Made by a program: the position numbers and the translations under genes. The notes beneath the pieces are model-generated. The model had not been told where the DNA came from. It was given only the letters and a program-made list of their open reading frames with translations, and searched no databases. Shown one piece after another: positions 5,503 to 5,652 of a stretch of DNA of 5,652 nt. Positions within the stretch are counted from its first letter, which is position 1. Each line of letters begins with the position of its first letter. This DNA comes from Thermoplasmata archaeon. Its GTDB lineage: Archaea; Thermoplasmatota; Thermoplasmata; Thermoplasmatales; Thermoplasmataceae. The stretch is taken from contig JAKBRR010000137.1 of NCBI GenBank assembly GCA_021845325.1, positions 1 to 5,652 of the forward strand, written 5' to 3'.

Positions 5503-5598
5503 ATGGGAACATTAAGGTCAGATTTGTTTCTCACTTTGATGATTGCTGTGGGGCTCGGAATAATTACCATAGCAATGGTTTTAGCGGGGGTATTTTAA
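5503..5598 (+). CDS. 31-aa single-pass membrane microprotein
   Basis: A short gene, ATG at 5503 to TAA at 5596-5598. The product begins MGTLRSDLF and is then almost wholly hydrophobic through residues 9-31 (for example LMIAVGLGIITIAMVLAG), one transmembrane helix with small residues (G, A) that favour helix packing. Support for it being real: a perfect GGAGGT at 5490-5495, a start placed directly after the preceding TGA, and a stop that shares its last base with the next ATG (TAATG). This is tight three-gene packing. No family is recognisable at this length. It could be a small membrane anchor, a subunit of a larger membrane complex encoded further right, or a type I-like toxin peptide; context alone does not separate these. 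Confidence 0.65.
   Translation: MGTLRSDLFLTLMIAVGLGIITIAMVLAGVF
5586..5591 (+). promoter_or_regulatory. Shine-Dalgarno-like site of the last, partial gene
   Basis: GGGGGT lies six bases before the ATG at 5598, within the 3' end of the microprotein gene. It is a reasonable match to the G-rich archaeal consensus and supports translation of the partial gene. Confidence 0.45.
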
Positions 5599-5652
5599 TG
5601 AAAAATGGATGGGAAATGATATGGCGAATTCTTGACACAAAGGCAGCCTATC
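5598..5652 (+). CDS. Start of an unidentified gene, cut by the window edge
   Basis: The ATG overlaps the preceding TAA (TAATG) and the frame stays open to the end, giving 18 codons: MKNGWEMIWRILDTKAAY. A G-rich Shine-Dalgarno-like site precedes it. The tryptophans and basic residues would suit an amphipathic N-terminus, but nothing identifies the family. It would be the third gene of the AbrB-led operon. Confidence 0.5.
   Translation, partial: MKNGWEMIWRILDTKAAY

Overview
The window looks archaeal, most likely from a Thermoplasmata-type organism. This is inference from gene content and promoter style: TATA-like boxes lie 23-31 nt before start codons (leaderless transcription), strong Shine-Dalgarno sites appear only in front of operon-internal genes, and there is a winged-helix/zinc-ribbon regulator and an AbrB-type protein. 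No RNA gene or CRISPR array was seen.

Layout. Plus strand 1-1092: the 3' end of a tyrosine recombinase gene (its start lies left of the window), overlapping by four bases a gene for a HEPN-like 'RHxxELxLK' protein. Minus strand, converging on these: a complete type II restriction-modification pair, with a beta-class DNA methyltransferase (1692-2684) followed by an overlapping BglII/BstYI-like endonuclease (1181-1708), transcribed from its own TATA-like box. Upstream, 2685-2846 contains what may be a fossil IS200/IS605 right end. Next, still on the minus strand, come two AT-rich genes of unknown function in a tight pair: a protein with a SAP-like N-terminus (3559-4542) and a four-helix membrane protein with a soluble tail (2847-3557). 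These are preceded by a winged-helix regulator with a C-terminal zinc ribbon (4605-5234).

The regulator is divergent from a plus-strand operon at the right edge: a 51-aa AbrB-like protein, a 31-aa single-helix membrane protein, and the first codons of a third gene that runs out of the window. The divergent promoter region carries three TTCCATA-type sites with centres 47 and 48 bp apart, two covering the predicted start points and one perfect 20-bp palindrome midway between them. It looks like a shared autoregulatory switch.

Taken together this is an accessory region (integrase, restriction-modification, HEPN-like protein, unknown membrane module, local regulators), probably an integrated element or defence island. 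The R-M pair should methylate and cut an AGATCT/RGATCY-like site. The SAP-like/membrane pair is the best candidate for an undescribed system, but its function cannot be read from the sequence.
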